Below are positions 9,572-17,128 of a stretch of 64,000 nt of DNA, piece after piece. This DNA comes from Candidatus Lustribacter telmatis (GTDB lineage: Bacteria; Vulcanimicrobiota; Vulcanimicrobiia; Vulcanimicrobiales; Vulcanimicrobiaceae). The DNA lies in assembly GCA_003164045.1 (NCBI GenBank), contig PLRU01000073.1:115170-179169 (forward strand). The letters run 5' to 3'. Below the pieces are notes generated by a model. That model made no database searches. It was given only the letters and a program-made list of their open reading frames with translations, and was not told where the DNA came from. The first letter of the stretch is position 1. Each line of letters opens with the position of its first letter. The translations under genes were made by a program, and so were the position numbers.

Positions 9572-10566
9572 TTTGCGGAGTAAACCTGATCGAAGATGCC
9601 GCCGTCGGCAAAGAAGCGCTGTGCCGCCGCATTCCAGCCGCCGAAGTTGGCAATGGTCGTGAGATCGCTGCGCGGGAACGACGTGCCGCAGGTGCCCAAG
9701 ACCGACGTCAACCGCGGGCGGTAGCCCCACTTGCAGGCGAGGCGCTGCGCTTGCGGCGTGTAGAGAAATTCGAGATAGGCTTTGGCCAGCGCCTCGGTAT
9801 GGTGTTTGGTGACGTTCGCATCGACCCACGCCACCGGCGGCTCGGCGAGAATGCTGACCGAAGGCACGACGATTTGGTAGTCTTTCGGATGTTGTTTGAC
9901 CACGAGGATCGCTTCGTTTTCCCACGACACGAGCACGTCGCCGATGCCCCGTTCGGTGAACGTCACGGTCGAAGCGCGGGATGCGGAATCGAGAACGACG
10001 GCGTTCTTGTAGATCGCGCCGACCAGCGCGCGCGCTTTGGCTTCATCGTTGTTGTTGCGCTTGAGGCCGTAGGAATACGCCGCGAGCACGTTCCAGCGCG
10101 CGGCTCCGCTGGTCTTCGGGTTCGGGGTAACGATCGCAACGCCGGGCTTCGCAATATCCGGCCAATCGTGGATGTGCTTTGGATTGCCGGCCCGCACGAG
10201 AAACACGATCGAGGACGTATACGGCGAGGAGTTATCGGGCAAGCGCTTCGCCCAGTCCGGCGCGATCGACTTCGACTTCGTGGCGATGGCATCGATGTCG
10301 TAGGCCAGCGCGAGCGTCACCACGTCGGCTTCGAGTCCCTCGATCACCGCGCGCGACTGCCCGCCCGAGCTCCCGTGCGACTGCTCGATCGTCACGTCTT
10401 CGCCGGTCTTCTTCTTCCAATATGCGGCGAACGCGAGATTGTATTCCGCGTAGAATTCGCGCGTCGGATCGTAGGAGACGTTGAGCAACGTTGCGGCCGA
10501 GGCGCAGTGCAGGGTGATCGCCCCCACGAACGCGGCGGCAATAAGGGAACGGAGGGCGCGGAGCAT
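9568..10566 (-). CDS. Sulfate ABC transporter periplasmic binding protein
   Basis: The 332-residue protein starts with a Sec signal peptide (LIAAAFVGAITLHCASA) and then LLNVSYDPTREFY, the hallmark start of Sbp/CysP binding proteins. Later motifs DVVTLALAYDID, NPKTSGAARWN and WENEAI are also typical. It captures sulfate (possibly thiosulfate) in the periplasm for CysTW. The ATG overlaps the cysA stop by one base. Sbp and CysP cannot be separated by eye, so no symbol is given. Confidence 0.93.
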   Translation of the reverse strand: MLRALRSLIAAAFVGAITLHCASAATLLNVSYDPTREFYAEYNLAFAAYWKKKTGEDVTIEQSHGSSGGQSRAVIEGLEADVVTLALAYDIDAIATKSKSIAPDWAKRLPDNSSPYTSSIVFLVRAGNPKHIHDWPDIAKPGVAIVTPNPKTSGAARWNVLAAYSYGLKRNNNDEAKARALVGAIYKNAVVLDSASRASTVTFTERGIGDVLVSWENEAILVVKQHPKDYQIVVPSVSILAEPPVAWVDANVTKHHTEALAKAYLEFLYTPQAQRLACKWGYRPRLTSVLGTCGTSFPRSDLTTIANFGGWNAAAQRFFADGGIFDQVYSAK

Positions 10567-11561
10567 TAGGGCCTCTCGGGAGTCGTCGGGTTGAACGATC
10601 GTTGATGAACGAGCGCGAAGTGCACGAGGTCGCCGCCGCGCACGGCACTCAAGCCGTTATAGGGCGCGCGAACTTCAGCGCTCACCGGATCGCCGCCGGG
10701 CAGCACCAGATCGACTCGCCGGCGCGAGCCGAGATCGACGATGCGCGCAACGCGCGCGGGCTGCGAGCCCTCGAAGGCGTGCGAATCGACGCGCAGTTCG
10801 TGCGGCCGCACGTATCGCAGGTCGCCGTCGGAGGCGATGATGCTCGCCGGTCCGAGAAAGTGCAGCGCGAACGGCGACACCGGCCGCTCGTAGAGCTCCA
10901 GCGGCGTGCCGGTTTGTTCGACGCGCCCATCTTGCATGAGCACGAGCGCGTCGGCGATCTCCATCGCCTCGTCGGCATCGTGGGTGACGAGCAGTGTCGT
11001 CACGTGCATTTCGTCGTGCAAGCGGCGCAGCCACGCGCGCAGATCGCGGCGCACGTGCACGTCGAGGGCGGCGAACGGTTCGTCGAGCAGCAAGATCGCG
11101 GGTTGCGCGGCGAGCGCCCGCGCCAGCGCCACGCGTTGGCGTTGGCCGCCGGAGAGTTCATGCGGAAGGCGCGCTTCGTGACCCGGAAGCTGGACGAGGT
11201 CGAGCAGTTCGCGAACGCGCTCCCGCGTCTGCGCCCGATCGGCTTTGCGCACGTCGAGCGGAAACGCGATGTTCTGCGCGACGCTCAGGTGCGGAAAGAG
11301 CGCGTAGCCTTGAAACACGAAGCCGATGTTGCGCTCCCGCAGCGGCAGGTTCGTGACGTTGCGCCCGGCGAGCGTCACGCTGCCGGCGTCGATGCGCTCA
11401 AAGCCGGCGATCAGCCGCAAGAGCGTCGACTTTCCGCAACCCGACGGACCGAGAATCGCCGTGAGCGAGCCCGGCGCGACGTCGAACGAAACGTCCTCGA
11501 CGGCGCGAACGCTGCCGAACCACTTGCTCACGCCCGCGAGGGTGATCCCGTTAGGCGACAT
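10566..11561 (-). CDS. cysA: Sulfate ABC transporter ATP-binding protein
   Basis: The 331-residue ATPase has Walker A GPSGCGKST, Q-loop FVFQGYALFPHL, signature LSGGQRQR, Walker B LLLDEPFAALD and a switch His in VTHDADEA, followed by a C-terminal regulatory (TOBE-like) domain. It powers CysT/CysW. Its ATG lies inside the end of cysH (11-base overlap), so translation is coupled to the APS reductase. Confidence 0.95.
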   Translation of the reverse strand: MSPNGITLAGVSKWFGSVRAVEDVSFDVAPGSLTAILGPSGCGKSTLLRLIAGFERIDAGSVTLAGRNVTNLPLRERNIGFVFQGYALFPHLSVAQNIAFPLDVRKADRAQTRERVRELLDLVQLPGHEARLPHELSGGQRQRVALARALAAQPAILLLDEPFAALDVHVRRDLRAWLRRLHDEMHVTTLLVTHDADEAMEIADALVLMQDGRVEQTGTPLELYERPVSPFALHFLGPASIIASDGDLRYVRPHELRVDSHAFEGSQPARVARIVDLGSRRRVDLVLPGGDPVSAEVRAPYNGLSAVRGGDLVHFALVHQRSFNPTTPERP

Positions 11562-12222
11562 GGATGCCGCACTCCACTTTGTCGAAGCCCGACCAGCGGC
11601 CGGCGCGCGCGTGTTCGCCCGCCGCGACTCGGCGCGTGCAGTGCGTGCAGCCGATGCTCGGGTAGCCGTCGTAGTGCAGCGTGTTCACCGGCACGTCATT
11701 TTCCCGCACGTACGACCACACGTCGTCTTCCGTCCAATTCGCGAGCGGCGCGATTTTGACGACTTGCGTCGATTCGTCCCACGCGCGCACGGGGATCTCG
11801 ATGCGCGTGCCGCTTTGATCGCGGCGCAGCGCGGTCATCCAGGCGTCGAATCCGCGCAAGTAGTCTCGCAGCGGCGCGACTTTGCGCAAGTCGCAGCAGG
11901 CATCTGGGTCGCTCTTCCACAGCGCGTCACCGTGCGTCGCGTTCTGCTCCGCAACGCTTTGGGCCGGATGAACGCGCTGGACCGTGATGCCGTATTTCCG
12001 TTCCACGCGGTCGATCAGGGCGTACGTTTCGGGAAACAACAGGTCCGTATCGACCACGAAGACGTTGAGCCGCGGCTCGAGCAGCAGCGCCAAGTTGAGC
12101 AAAACCATCCCCGAGGGACCCCCGAACGAGCACGAGAGCGTCGTGCGGCCGGGAAAGTCATCGAGGGTCGCCTGGATCGTGGTGTTGGCGTGGCCGACGG
12201 CGGCGGCGAGGGCGGTAGAAAT
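11551..12222 (-). CDS. cysH: APS reductase, iron-sulfur type, with an apparent AUU start codon
   Basis: This 223-residue assimilatory reductase converts APS to sulfite. It has the modified PP-loop SCSFGGPSGMVLLN, DTDLLFPETYALID, and the paired cysteines ACCDLRK and GCTHCTRR that ligate a [4Fe-4S] cluster, which marks the APS-using branch; the catalytic Cys is in ECGIH. No ATG, GTG or TTG lies in frame between the transcriptional terminator and the PP-loop. The best start is ATT at 12222, preceded by AGGAG with 8 nt spacing. An in-frame GTG near 12340 would require translation through the terminator. It is the first structural gene behind the polycysteine attenuator. Confidence 0.88.
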   Translation of the reverse strand: MSTALAAAVGHANTTIQATLDDFPGRTTLSCSFGGPSGMVLLNLALLLEPRLNVFVVDTDLLFPETYALIDRVERKYGITVQRVHPAQSVAEQNATHGDALWKSDPDACCDLRKVAPLRDYLRGFDAWMTALRRDQSGTRIEIPVRAWDESTQVVKIAPLANWTEDDVWSYVRENDVPVNTLHYDGYPSIGCTHCTRRVAAGEHARAGRWSGFDKVECGIHVA

Positions 12223-12272
12223 GGGTGGAACTCCTGGCGCCCTGCGTTTGGGCGCCGATCTTGAGCGGGAAC

Positions 12273-12296
12273 AAAAAACCCTCGCCGAGGCGAGGG
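12273..12296 (-). terminator. Attenuator terminator of the sulfate operon (leader 1)
   Basis: On the minus strand CCCTCGCC and GGCGAGGG form an 8-bp GC stem, followed by six Ts. It lies 29 nt after the leader peptide's stop and about 50 nt before cysH, with no gene ending here, so it must act by attenuation. The 5' arm can instead pair with GGCGGGG at 12318-12324, just after the leader stop. Confidence 0.9.
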
Positions 12297-12325
12297 TCGC
12301 AACGTGTGGTGAACGGTCCCCGCCG

Positions 12326-12406
12326 TCAGTCCAGTGCAACACCGCGCCCGGTTGCCATTCGGCAACAGGCGAAGTCGGGGGCCGGACAACAACAGGGACA
12401 TAGCAT
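12326..12406 (-). CDS. Polycysteine leader peptide 1 (26 aa), sulfate operon
   Basis: This 26-codon ORF has cysteine at codons 3, 5, 6, 7, 14 and 15 (MLCPCCCP, then ACC), followed by TGA. The ATG is 8 nt after a -10 box, so the transcript probably starts at or next to it and is translated leaderless. Ribosome stalling on Cys codons when Cys-tRNA is scarce would leave the segment after the stop free to form an antiterminator. It controls cysH-cysA-binding protein-cysT-cysW-cysD-cysNC. A hairpin (GTTGCC/GGCAAC) overlaps Cys codons 14-15. Confidence 0.88.
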   Translation of the reverse strand: MLCPCCCPAPDFACCRMATGRGVALD

Positions 12407-12414
12407 CGCGCCCG

Positions 12415-12444
12415 AGCATACCACATGCCAAGTGGACCGGTCAA
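12415..12444 (-). promoter_or_regulatory. Promoter of leader 1 / sulfate operon
   Basis: Minus strand: -35 TTGACC (12439-12444), 18-nt spacer, -10 TATGCT (12415-12420), then 8 nt to the leader ATG. The -35 lies 10 bp from the divergent dioxygenase start codon at 12454. Confidence 0.8.
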
Positions 12445-12453
12445 CCTGAAAGT

Positions 12454-13239
12454 ATGATGAGCAACACAAGCAACCGAATGCCGGTTGTGTTCTTCGGGCA
12501 CGGTAGCCCCATGAACGCCCTCGGCGGCAACCGCTACACCGACGCGTGGCGCGACTTCGGCGCGCAAGTCCGGCCACGCGCAATCCTGATGATCTCCGCC
12601 CACTGGTACGCCGCCGGCACGCGTGTGACCGCATCGGCCCGGCCGCGCACGAACCACGACTTCGTCAGTTTCAAGGGACCGGTTTCGTCGTTCGACTATC
12701 CCGCGCCGGGTGACATCGCGCTCGCGCGACGGGTGCAAACGCTGCTCGCACCGACTCCGGTGACGCTCGACGACCGTTGGGGCTACGATCACGGTGCGTG
12801 GAACGTGCTCGCCAACGCGTATCCGAAGGCCGACGTGCCGGTCGTCGAGCTCAGCCTCGACCGCACGCAAGCGCCGCAATTCCACTATGACCTCGCGGCG
12901 CGACTCGCACCGCTGCGCGATGAGGGCGTGCTGATTGTGGGCAGCGGCAACGTGATTCACAATATCGAGATCATGCGCACGCCGTGGCCCGCGGAGCCCG
13001 ACGGCTGGGAAGGGCGCTTCAACGACGATCTACGCGCGAGGCTCGAACGCGGCGATCACGCCGGCTTGATCGCCTACGAAAAACTCGGCCCGGATGCGCA
13101 ACTCGCCATCCCCACCCCCGACCACTATTTACCGTTCCTCTCAGTGCTCGGGCTGCAGCGCAGCGACGAGCGGCCGGAGATCCTCATCGACGGCGATCGC
13201 AGCGGCGGTCTCGGCATGCTCTCCGTCGCGATGCGATGA
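12454..13239 (+). CDS. DODA-type extradiol dioxygenase (YgiD-like)
   Basis: The 261-residue protein belongs to the class III extradiol ring-cleavage family that includes 4,5-DOPA dioxygenase and E. coli YgiD. It begins with VVFFGHGSPMNAL; other family residues are ISAHW and WGYDHGAWNVL, whose histidines bind the metal. No signal peptide is present. Two adjacent ATGs (12454, 12457) are possible starts. It is divergent from the sulfate attenuator and begins a plus-strand operon with the gene at 13236 (ATGA overlap). Confidence 0.85.
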   Translation: MMSNTSNRMPVVFFGHGSPMNALGGNRYTDAWRDFGAQVRPRAILMISAHWYAAGTRVTASARPRTNHDFVSFKGPVSSFDYPAPGDIALARRVQTLLAPTPVTLDDRWGYDHGAWNVLANAYPKADVPVVELSLDRTQAPQFHYDLAARLAPLRDEGVLIVGSGNVIHNIEIMRTPWPAEPDGWEGRFNDDLRARLERGDHAGLIAYEKLGPDAQLAIPTPDHYLPFLSVLGLQRSDERPEILIDGDRSGGLGMLSVAMR

Positions 13240-13721
13240 CGCCGCTCGCCGCCGTCGAGCGCGGCCTCGAGGAGTTGGAACTGCGTTTCAACGACGCGCT
13301 CGATGCGGGGCTGCCGAACCCGGTCGCGCTGATCTTCAGCGACTTGCCGCTCGTATATCAGGGTAAGCGCGACTTGGTCTTCGCGCTGGATCTCCTCAAC
13401 GAGGGCGAGAACGAGTGCGCGCTCATCGCCGGCTTCGTGCGCGACCGCTTGCGCGAAGAGCCCGACGCCGATGTCGCGCACATGACGCGCGAGGCCTGGT
13501 ATTATCTGCGCACCTCGATCGATCCGACCTGGCAGTTCGACGACGGCGAACCCTCACTCAGCGCGGCGCTCGCCTACCTCGCGCGCGTGCTGCGCGAGCG
13601 AACGGATGCCGTGCGCGCCGCGCCGCGGCCGGCAAACGTCGATGCGACGCCGAGTGGGGAGCGCGCGGCGCTGCTGCGGGACCTGCGCTCGGACGCGGGG
13701 ACAATGACCGGGCGTTTGTGA
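13236..13721 (+). CDS. Hypothetical acidic protein (161 aa)
   Basis: I do not recognise this protein. It is acidic, soluble and predicted helical (for example ERGLEELELRFNDALDAG and LREEPDADVAHMTREAWYY). The ATG overlaps the dioxygenase stop in ATGA, so the two are translationally coupled. The disordered C-terminus is rich in Arg and Ala. Context links it to the dioxygenase and the flavin monooxygenase that follows 10 bp later. Confidence 0.65.
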   Translation: MTPLAAVERGLEELELRFNDALDAGLPNPVALIFSDLPLVYQGKRDLVFALDLLNEGENECALIAGFVRDRLREEPDADVAHMTREAWYYLRTSIDPTWQFDDGEPSLSAALAYLARVLRERTDAVRAAPRPANVDATPSGERAALLRDLRSDAGTMTGRL

Positions 13722-13731
13722 AGTCTCCCGC

Positions 13732-14904
13732 ATGCTGAGCGAGTCCCGGACGAACCAACTCCACCAAGCGCCATCGCCCCTATCGTTTCCCGATAGCCCG
13801 CTCTCGCGCGCCGTGAAACAGCCGATGATGCTCGGGCTCTTTTTGCCGACGCAAACCGGCGGCTTCTCCCAATCGACCCTACCGCGCAGCACGAAGTGGG
13901 AGTTCGACTACAACCGCGACTTGACGCTGGCGGCCGAGCGCTACGGCTTCGACTTCGTGTTCGGGCTGCAGCAGTGGGTCGGCAAAGGCGGCTTCGGCGG
14001 CGAGATGCACTACCGCGAGAACTTTCTCGATCCGTTTATCTCGACGGTGGCGATCGGCGCGCTTACCACGAAGATCATCACGATCTCGACCGTGCACGTG
14101 CTCTACGGTCACTGGCATCCGCTGCATCTGGCGCGCTTCGCCGCGACGGCCGATCACATCTCGCAGGGCCGCTTCGGCCTCAACATCGTCACCGGTTACG
14201 ATCAGCGCGAGCCGCTGATGTTCGGCATGACGCGCATCCAGCATGACGAGCGCTACGAACGGGCCGACGAGTTCTCATCGATCATGGAAGACCTGTGGGC
14301 GGGCGAAGAAAACCTCACCTACGACGGCCGCTTCTACCAGCTCGAGGGCGCCTACGTGTCGCCTCGCCCGGCATTCGGCCGGCCAATCCTCGTTTCGGCA
14401 AGCGCCTCGCCGACCGGGTTCGACTACGCCGCCAAACATTCGGATATCGTGTTCACGTCGAGCCCCGCCGGCGCCGATTTCGACGGCGCGATCGACGCGC
14501 TGCCCGCGCACACCGCGCAAATTCGCGAAGCGTACGCGAAGGTGGGACGCACACCGAAAGTGATCATCTTCCCGCTGATCGTGTGCAAGAAGACGCGCGC
14601 CGAAGCGCTCGCGTATCGCGAAGCGATCGTGAGCCATCCCGATTCCGGTTCGATCGAAAAATACTTCGCGCGGCACAAAGCCGGCGACGCGCACGGCTGG
14701 AAGCAGCACGACGCCTCCGATCGCATCCTCGGCGGCCACTTGCAAATCACCGGCAGTCCCGAAGACGTCGCCGATGCCATCGAACGCCTCAAAGAAGCGG
14801 GCTTCGACGGCATCCAAATCGGCTTCTACGATTACGGCCCCGATCTCGACTTCTTCGCCGAACACGTGCAACCGCTACTCGCCGCGCGTGGTTTGCGCGC
14901 ATAA
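13732..14904 (+). CDS. LLM-class flavin-dependent monooxygenase (SfnG/RutA-like)
   Basis: The 390-residue protein has the bacterial-luciferase TIM-barrel fold: LGLFLPTQTGGF at the start, YNRDLTLAAERYGFDF, LDPFISTVAIGALTTKI, then HISQGRFGLNIVTG and HDERYERADEF in the flavin pocket. It most resembles the SfnG (dimethylsulfone) and RutA (pyrimidine) group that uses FMNH2 and oxygen. A sulfone or sulfonate substrate fits the neighbourhood but is inference. The real start may be the tandem ATG at 13825, which directly precedes the first beta-strand. It is not preceded by a polycysteine leader. Confidence 0.85.
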   Translation: MLSESRTNQLHQAPSPLSFPDSPLSRAVKQPMMLGLFLPTQTGGFSQSTLPRSTKWEFDYNRDLTLAAERYGFDFVFGLQQWVGKGGFGGEMHYRENFLDPFISTVAIGALTTKIITISTVHVLYGHWHPLHLARFAATADHISQGRFGLNIVTGYDQREPLMFGMTRIQHDERYERADEFSSIMEDLWAGEENLTYDGRFYQLEGAYVSPRPAFGRPILVSASASPTGFDYAAKHSDIVFTSSPAGADFDGAIDALPAHTAQIREAYAKVGRTPKVIIFPLIVCKKTRAEALAYREAIVSHPDSGSIEKYFARHKAGDAHGWKQHDASDRILGGHLQITGSPEDVADAIERLKEAGFDGIQIGFYDYGPDLDFFAEHVQPLLAARGLRA

Positions 14905-14932
14905 TATTACCGTACCGAGGGAGGTTCCGCAG

Positions 14933-15373
14933 ATGGTGAAGATGCCGCCGTTGATCGGCGAATTGCTCGACAAAGCGCTGGCCGACGGCGCGGCATGTCT
15001 CATCGGGACGGCGACCAAGGACGGTCATCCGCAAATTAGCCCGCGCGGTAGCGTGGCGCTCTTCGACGAGCAAACGTTATGTTATTGGGAGCGTGGCGGC
15101 CGCAGCAGTCGCGCACATATCGCAGAAAACCCGCGGGTCGTCGTCTACTACCGCAACCCGGCACGTGCGGCCGAAATTCCGTTTCCCGGCGCGGGCCTGC
15201 GCTTTCACGGCAGCGCGCGCATCGTCGAGAGCGGCGAACTGCGCGACCAAGTGTGGGATCGCACGATCGCGGCCGAACAGGCGCGCGACCCGGAGCGTAA
15301 GGGTGTCGCCGTCATCATCGACGTCGACTTGATCGAAGAGTTCTCCGGCAAGAGTATCCTGACGGCAGACTGA
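14933..15373 (+). CDS. Pyridoxamine-phosphate-oxidase-like FMN-binding split-barrel protein
   Basis: The 146-residue protein has the split-barrel pattern of the PNPOx family: CLIGTATKDGHPQISPRGSV, then WERGGRSSRAHIAENPRV. The start at 14933 is chosen because GGGAGG precedes it at good distance. It closes the operon begun at 12454. Such proteins can be flavin reductases or F420/FMN-dependent enzymes, so it might supply reduced flavin to the adjacent monooxygenase, but this is inference. The sulfur attenuator leader 2 starts just downstream. Confidence 0.75.
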   Translation: MVKMPPLIGELLDKALADGAACLIGTATKDGHPQISPRGSVALFDEQTLCYWERGGRSSRAHIAENPRVVVYYRNPARAAEIPFPGAGLRFHGSARIVESGELRDQVWDRTIAAEQARDPERKGVAVIIDVDLIEEFSGKSILTAD

Positions 15374-15397
15374 TGTCGCGCAGTGCTTCAACGATGC

Positions 15398-15427
15398 TTG
15401 ACAGTATCCGACGCACGGTGCTACAGT
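15398..15427 (+). promoter_or_regulatory. Promoter of leader 2
   Basis: Consensus -35 TTGACA (15398-15403), 18-nt spacer, -10 TACAGT (15422-15427), then 8 nt to the leader ATG at 15436. No room is left for a Shine-Dalgarno sequence. Confidence 0.82.
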
Positions 15428-15435
15428 CGCTTGCA

Positions 15436-15510
15436 ATGAGTTCCGCCGTCAAGCCCATCCGCGCATGTTGTATCGGTTTCGAACGCCGGCGGGATCCGCT
15501 TTTGACGTAG
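15436..15510 (+). CDS. Cysteine leader peptide 2 (24 aa)
   Basis: This 24-codon ORF has a Cys-Cys pair at codons 11-12 (RACCIG) and stops at TAG 15508-15510. It is the least cysteine-rich of the seven, but promoter geometry and terminator spacing match the others. It lies upstream of the gene pair 15609 and 16073. The segment GGCGGG at 15488-15493, inside the ORF, can pair with the terminator's 5' arm and is a candidate antiterminator. Confidence 0.8.
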   Translation: MSSAVKPIRACCIGFERRRDPLLT

Positions 15511-15533
15511 CGCGCGAACGCGCCCGATCGTTG

Positions 15534-15571
15534 AAGCCCCGCCGTTTGGCGTGGCTTTTTTTGTTTTTTTT
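15534..15571 (+). terminator. Attenuator terminator of leader 2
   Basis: AAGCCCCGCC and GGCGTGGCTT form a 10-bp stem with one mismatch and a GTTT loop, then a T-rich tract (TTTTTTTGTTTTTTTT). It lies 23 nt after the leader stop and about 40 nt before the structural gene. Confidence 0.9.
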
Positions 15572-15608
15572 CTCTAGCAACATCGCTCCGAAAGGTCGCC
15601 AACCTACG

Positions 15609-16076
15609 ATGAGTGAGCTCCGTGTAGCCTTACTGCTTGCCGATCCCGGTCGCGCCGACGAGGCGCGCGCGATCCGCGACGTCCTCGCCGAGGTCGCACC
15701 CTATTGCGGTGTCCAGACGCATGCCTTCGATTCCGTTCCCCAGCTCAACGAGGAGTCGCCGCGCTTTGCACGCAGTGTTGCCGCCGCGTTATGGTCGGAC
15801 GTCGTGCTGTTTCTCGCGCCCGAACGGAATGCGCGTACGAACGCCGCGCTCATTGCGCTGCGCGAGCGCAGCGGCTTCACGGAGCGCTTTCACGAGCCCG
15901 AGTTTGCGCGCGCGTGGTTCACGGCGAACGGCCGGCGCTCGCTCTACGTCCTCGGCGCGCTCCCGGGCGCATTCGGCGCACTGGCACTGGCACTGGAATA
16001 CGGCTGCTCGGATCCCGACGGCGCACGGCGGTTGCGCATTCTGCATCGCGAAAAGGCGGAGTTGATCGTCGCATGA
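15609..16076 (+). CDS. Conserved small protein of unknown family, sulfur-cluster paralogue A
   Basis: The 155-residue protein has no recognised domain. It is clearly paralogous to the protein at 41977-42423: both share a VAPYC segment, a SDVVL strand, NA-LIALRERSGF, EPEFARAWFTANGRRSL, VLGALPGAF and a terminal GC-DP motif. Alternating beta-alpha patterning suggests a flavodoxin-like fold, which makes a flavin reductase (SsuE substitute) possible, but no FMN motif proves this. It is the first gene behind leader 2 and overlaps the next gene in ATGA. Both paralogues sit next to a binding protein. Confidence 0.7.
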   Translation: MSELRVALLLADPGRADEARAIRDVLAEVAPYCGVQTHAFDSVPQLNEESPRFARSVAAALWSDVVLFLAPERNARTNAALIALRERSGFTERFHEPEFARAWFTANGRRSLYVLGALPGAFGALALALEYGCSDPDGARRLRILHREKAELIVA

Positions 16077-17128
16077 ATCCCATCGGACGCCGGGCGAGCC
16101 TCGGGGCCATCGCCGGACTCGTACTCTCCGGCACGTCCGCGTTCGCAGCCGAGACGCCGCCATCCACGATACGTCTCGCGGCCGTCAGCGCGGGTTACGG
16201 GAAGCCGTTCGGCCTTGCCGTCATCGGGATCGTCCAAGCACGCAAGCTGATCGAGGCCGAACTCAAGGCGGCCAACGTTCGCGTCGCATGGACGTTTCCG
16301 GACGGCGCGGGCCCGGCAATCAACGAGGGCATCGCGAGCGGTCAAATCGATTTTGCGGCGTACGGCGACTTGCCGAACATTATCGGGCGGGCGGGTGGGC
16401 TGCCGACGCGCGTCATCGCTTCGCGCGGCGCCGAAATCATCTACGTCGCCGTGCGCAACGGCGTGCGCGCGCAGACGATCGCCGATCTCAAGGGCTTGCG
16501 CGTAACGTTGCAGCGCGGCACGATCTTGCATCAGGCCTTCGATCGTCTGCTCGGCGAAAGCGGCCTCACGGAGAGCGATATTCAGCTCTTCGACCTCAAG
16601 ACGCAAGATCAGAATCCGGCGATCGCCGCCGGCGACGTCGACGCGGTTGTGGGAACCGTTACGTTGCTGAATCTGCGCGATCAAGGCCTGGTGCGCATCA
16701 TCTACACCACCCGCGGCAAAGTCACGCCGGACGGGTTCGGCGCGTTCGTCGTCGCCGAAGATTTCGCACGGCGGTATCCGGCCACGACACAGGCCGTCGT
16801 GCGTGCGTACGTCAAGGCCGCCAGGTGGGCCGGCGACGAACGGAATCGGGCCGCGGCGCTCGCCATCTGGGGTCTGGCGGGTACGCCGCAAGCGGTGCTG
16901 GCGGAAAGCTTTCGCGGCGTCAACCTGCGCAACCAGCTCGACCCCCGGCTCGACGCCTTCTATCTTGCAACGCTCAAGAGCGAGGTGGCGTTCGCGCAAG
17001 CCAACAAGCTGATCCGTTCCCCCGTCGACGTCGATGCCTGGATCGACCGTTCGTACGTCACGGCAGCAATTCGAGACCTCGATCTGGCTTCGTTTTGGCC
17101 GCCGCGCACATCGAGCGCTCACGCCTAG
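16073..17128 (+). CDS. SsuA/NrtA-family ABC substrate-binding protein
   Basis: The 351-residue protein starts with a twin-arginine-like signal (RRASLGAIAGLVLSGTSAFA) and has the aliphatic-sulfonate binding layout: INEGIASGQIDFAAYGDLPNI, IADLKGLRVTLQRGTILHQ, and the late DVDAWIDRSYV. It closely resembles the binding protein at 22308, including the LQRGTILHQ segment. It probably delivers an organosulfur compound to a permease encoded elsewhere, since none adjoins it on this strand. Its stop shares CTAG with the convergent oxygenase. Confidence 0.88.
   Translation: MNPIGRRASLGAIAGLVLSGTSAFAAETPPSTIRLAAVSAGYGKPFGLAVIGIVQARKLIEAELKAANVRVAWTFPDGAGPAINEGIASGQIDFAAYGDLPNIIGRAGGLPTRVIASRGAEIIYVAVRNGVRAQTIADLKGLRVTLQRGTILHQAFDRLLGESGLTESDIQLFDLKTQDQNPAIAAGDVDAVVGTVTLLNLRDQGLVRIIYTTRGKVTPDGFGAFVVAEDFARRYPATTQAVVRAYVKAARWAGDERNRAAALAIWGLAGTPQAVLAESFRGVNLRNQLDPRLDAFYLATLKSEVAFAQANKLIRSPVDVDAWIDRSYVTAAIRDLDLASFWPPRTSSAHA

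Noticed and set aside
8762-9925. A 387-residue CysT with long N-terminal extension
   Set aside because: The first 118 residues are the shadow of the binding-protein gene; ATG 9571 overlaps its stop in the usual ATGA.
12240-12454. SAM, T-box or other metabolite riboswitch upstream of cysH
   Set aside because: No SAM-I/SAM-II core and no T-box consensus is visible; the polycysteine ORF plus terminator explains the region.
11551-12960. A 469-residue version of the APS reductase reading frame
   Set aside because: The upstream part crosses the promoter, leader and terminator and reads as low-quality Arg-rich sequence in the frame opposite the dioxygenase.
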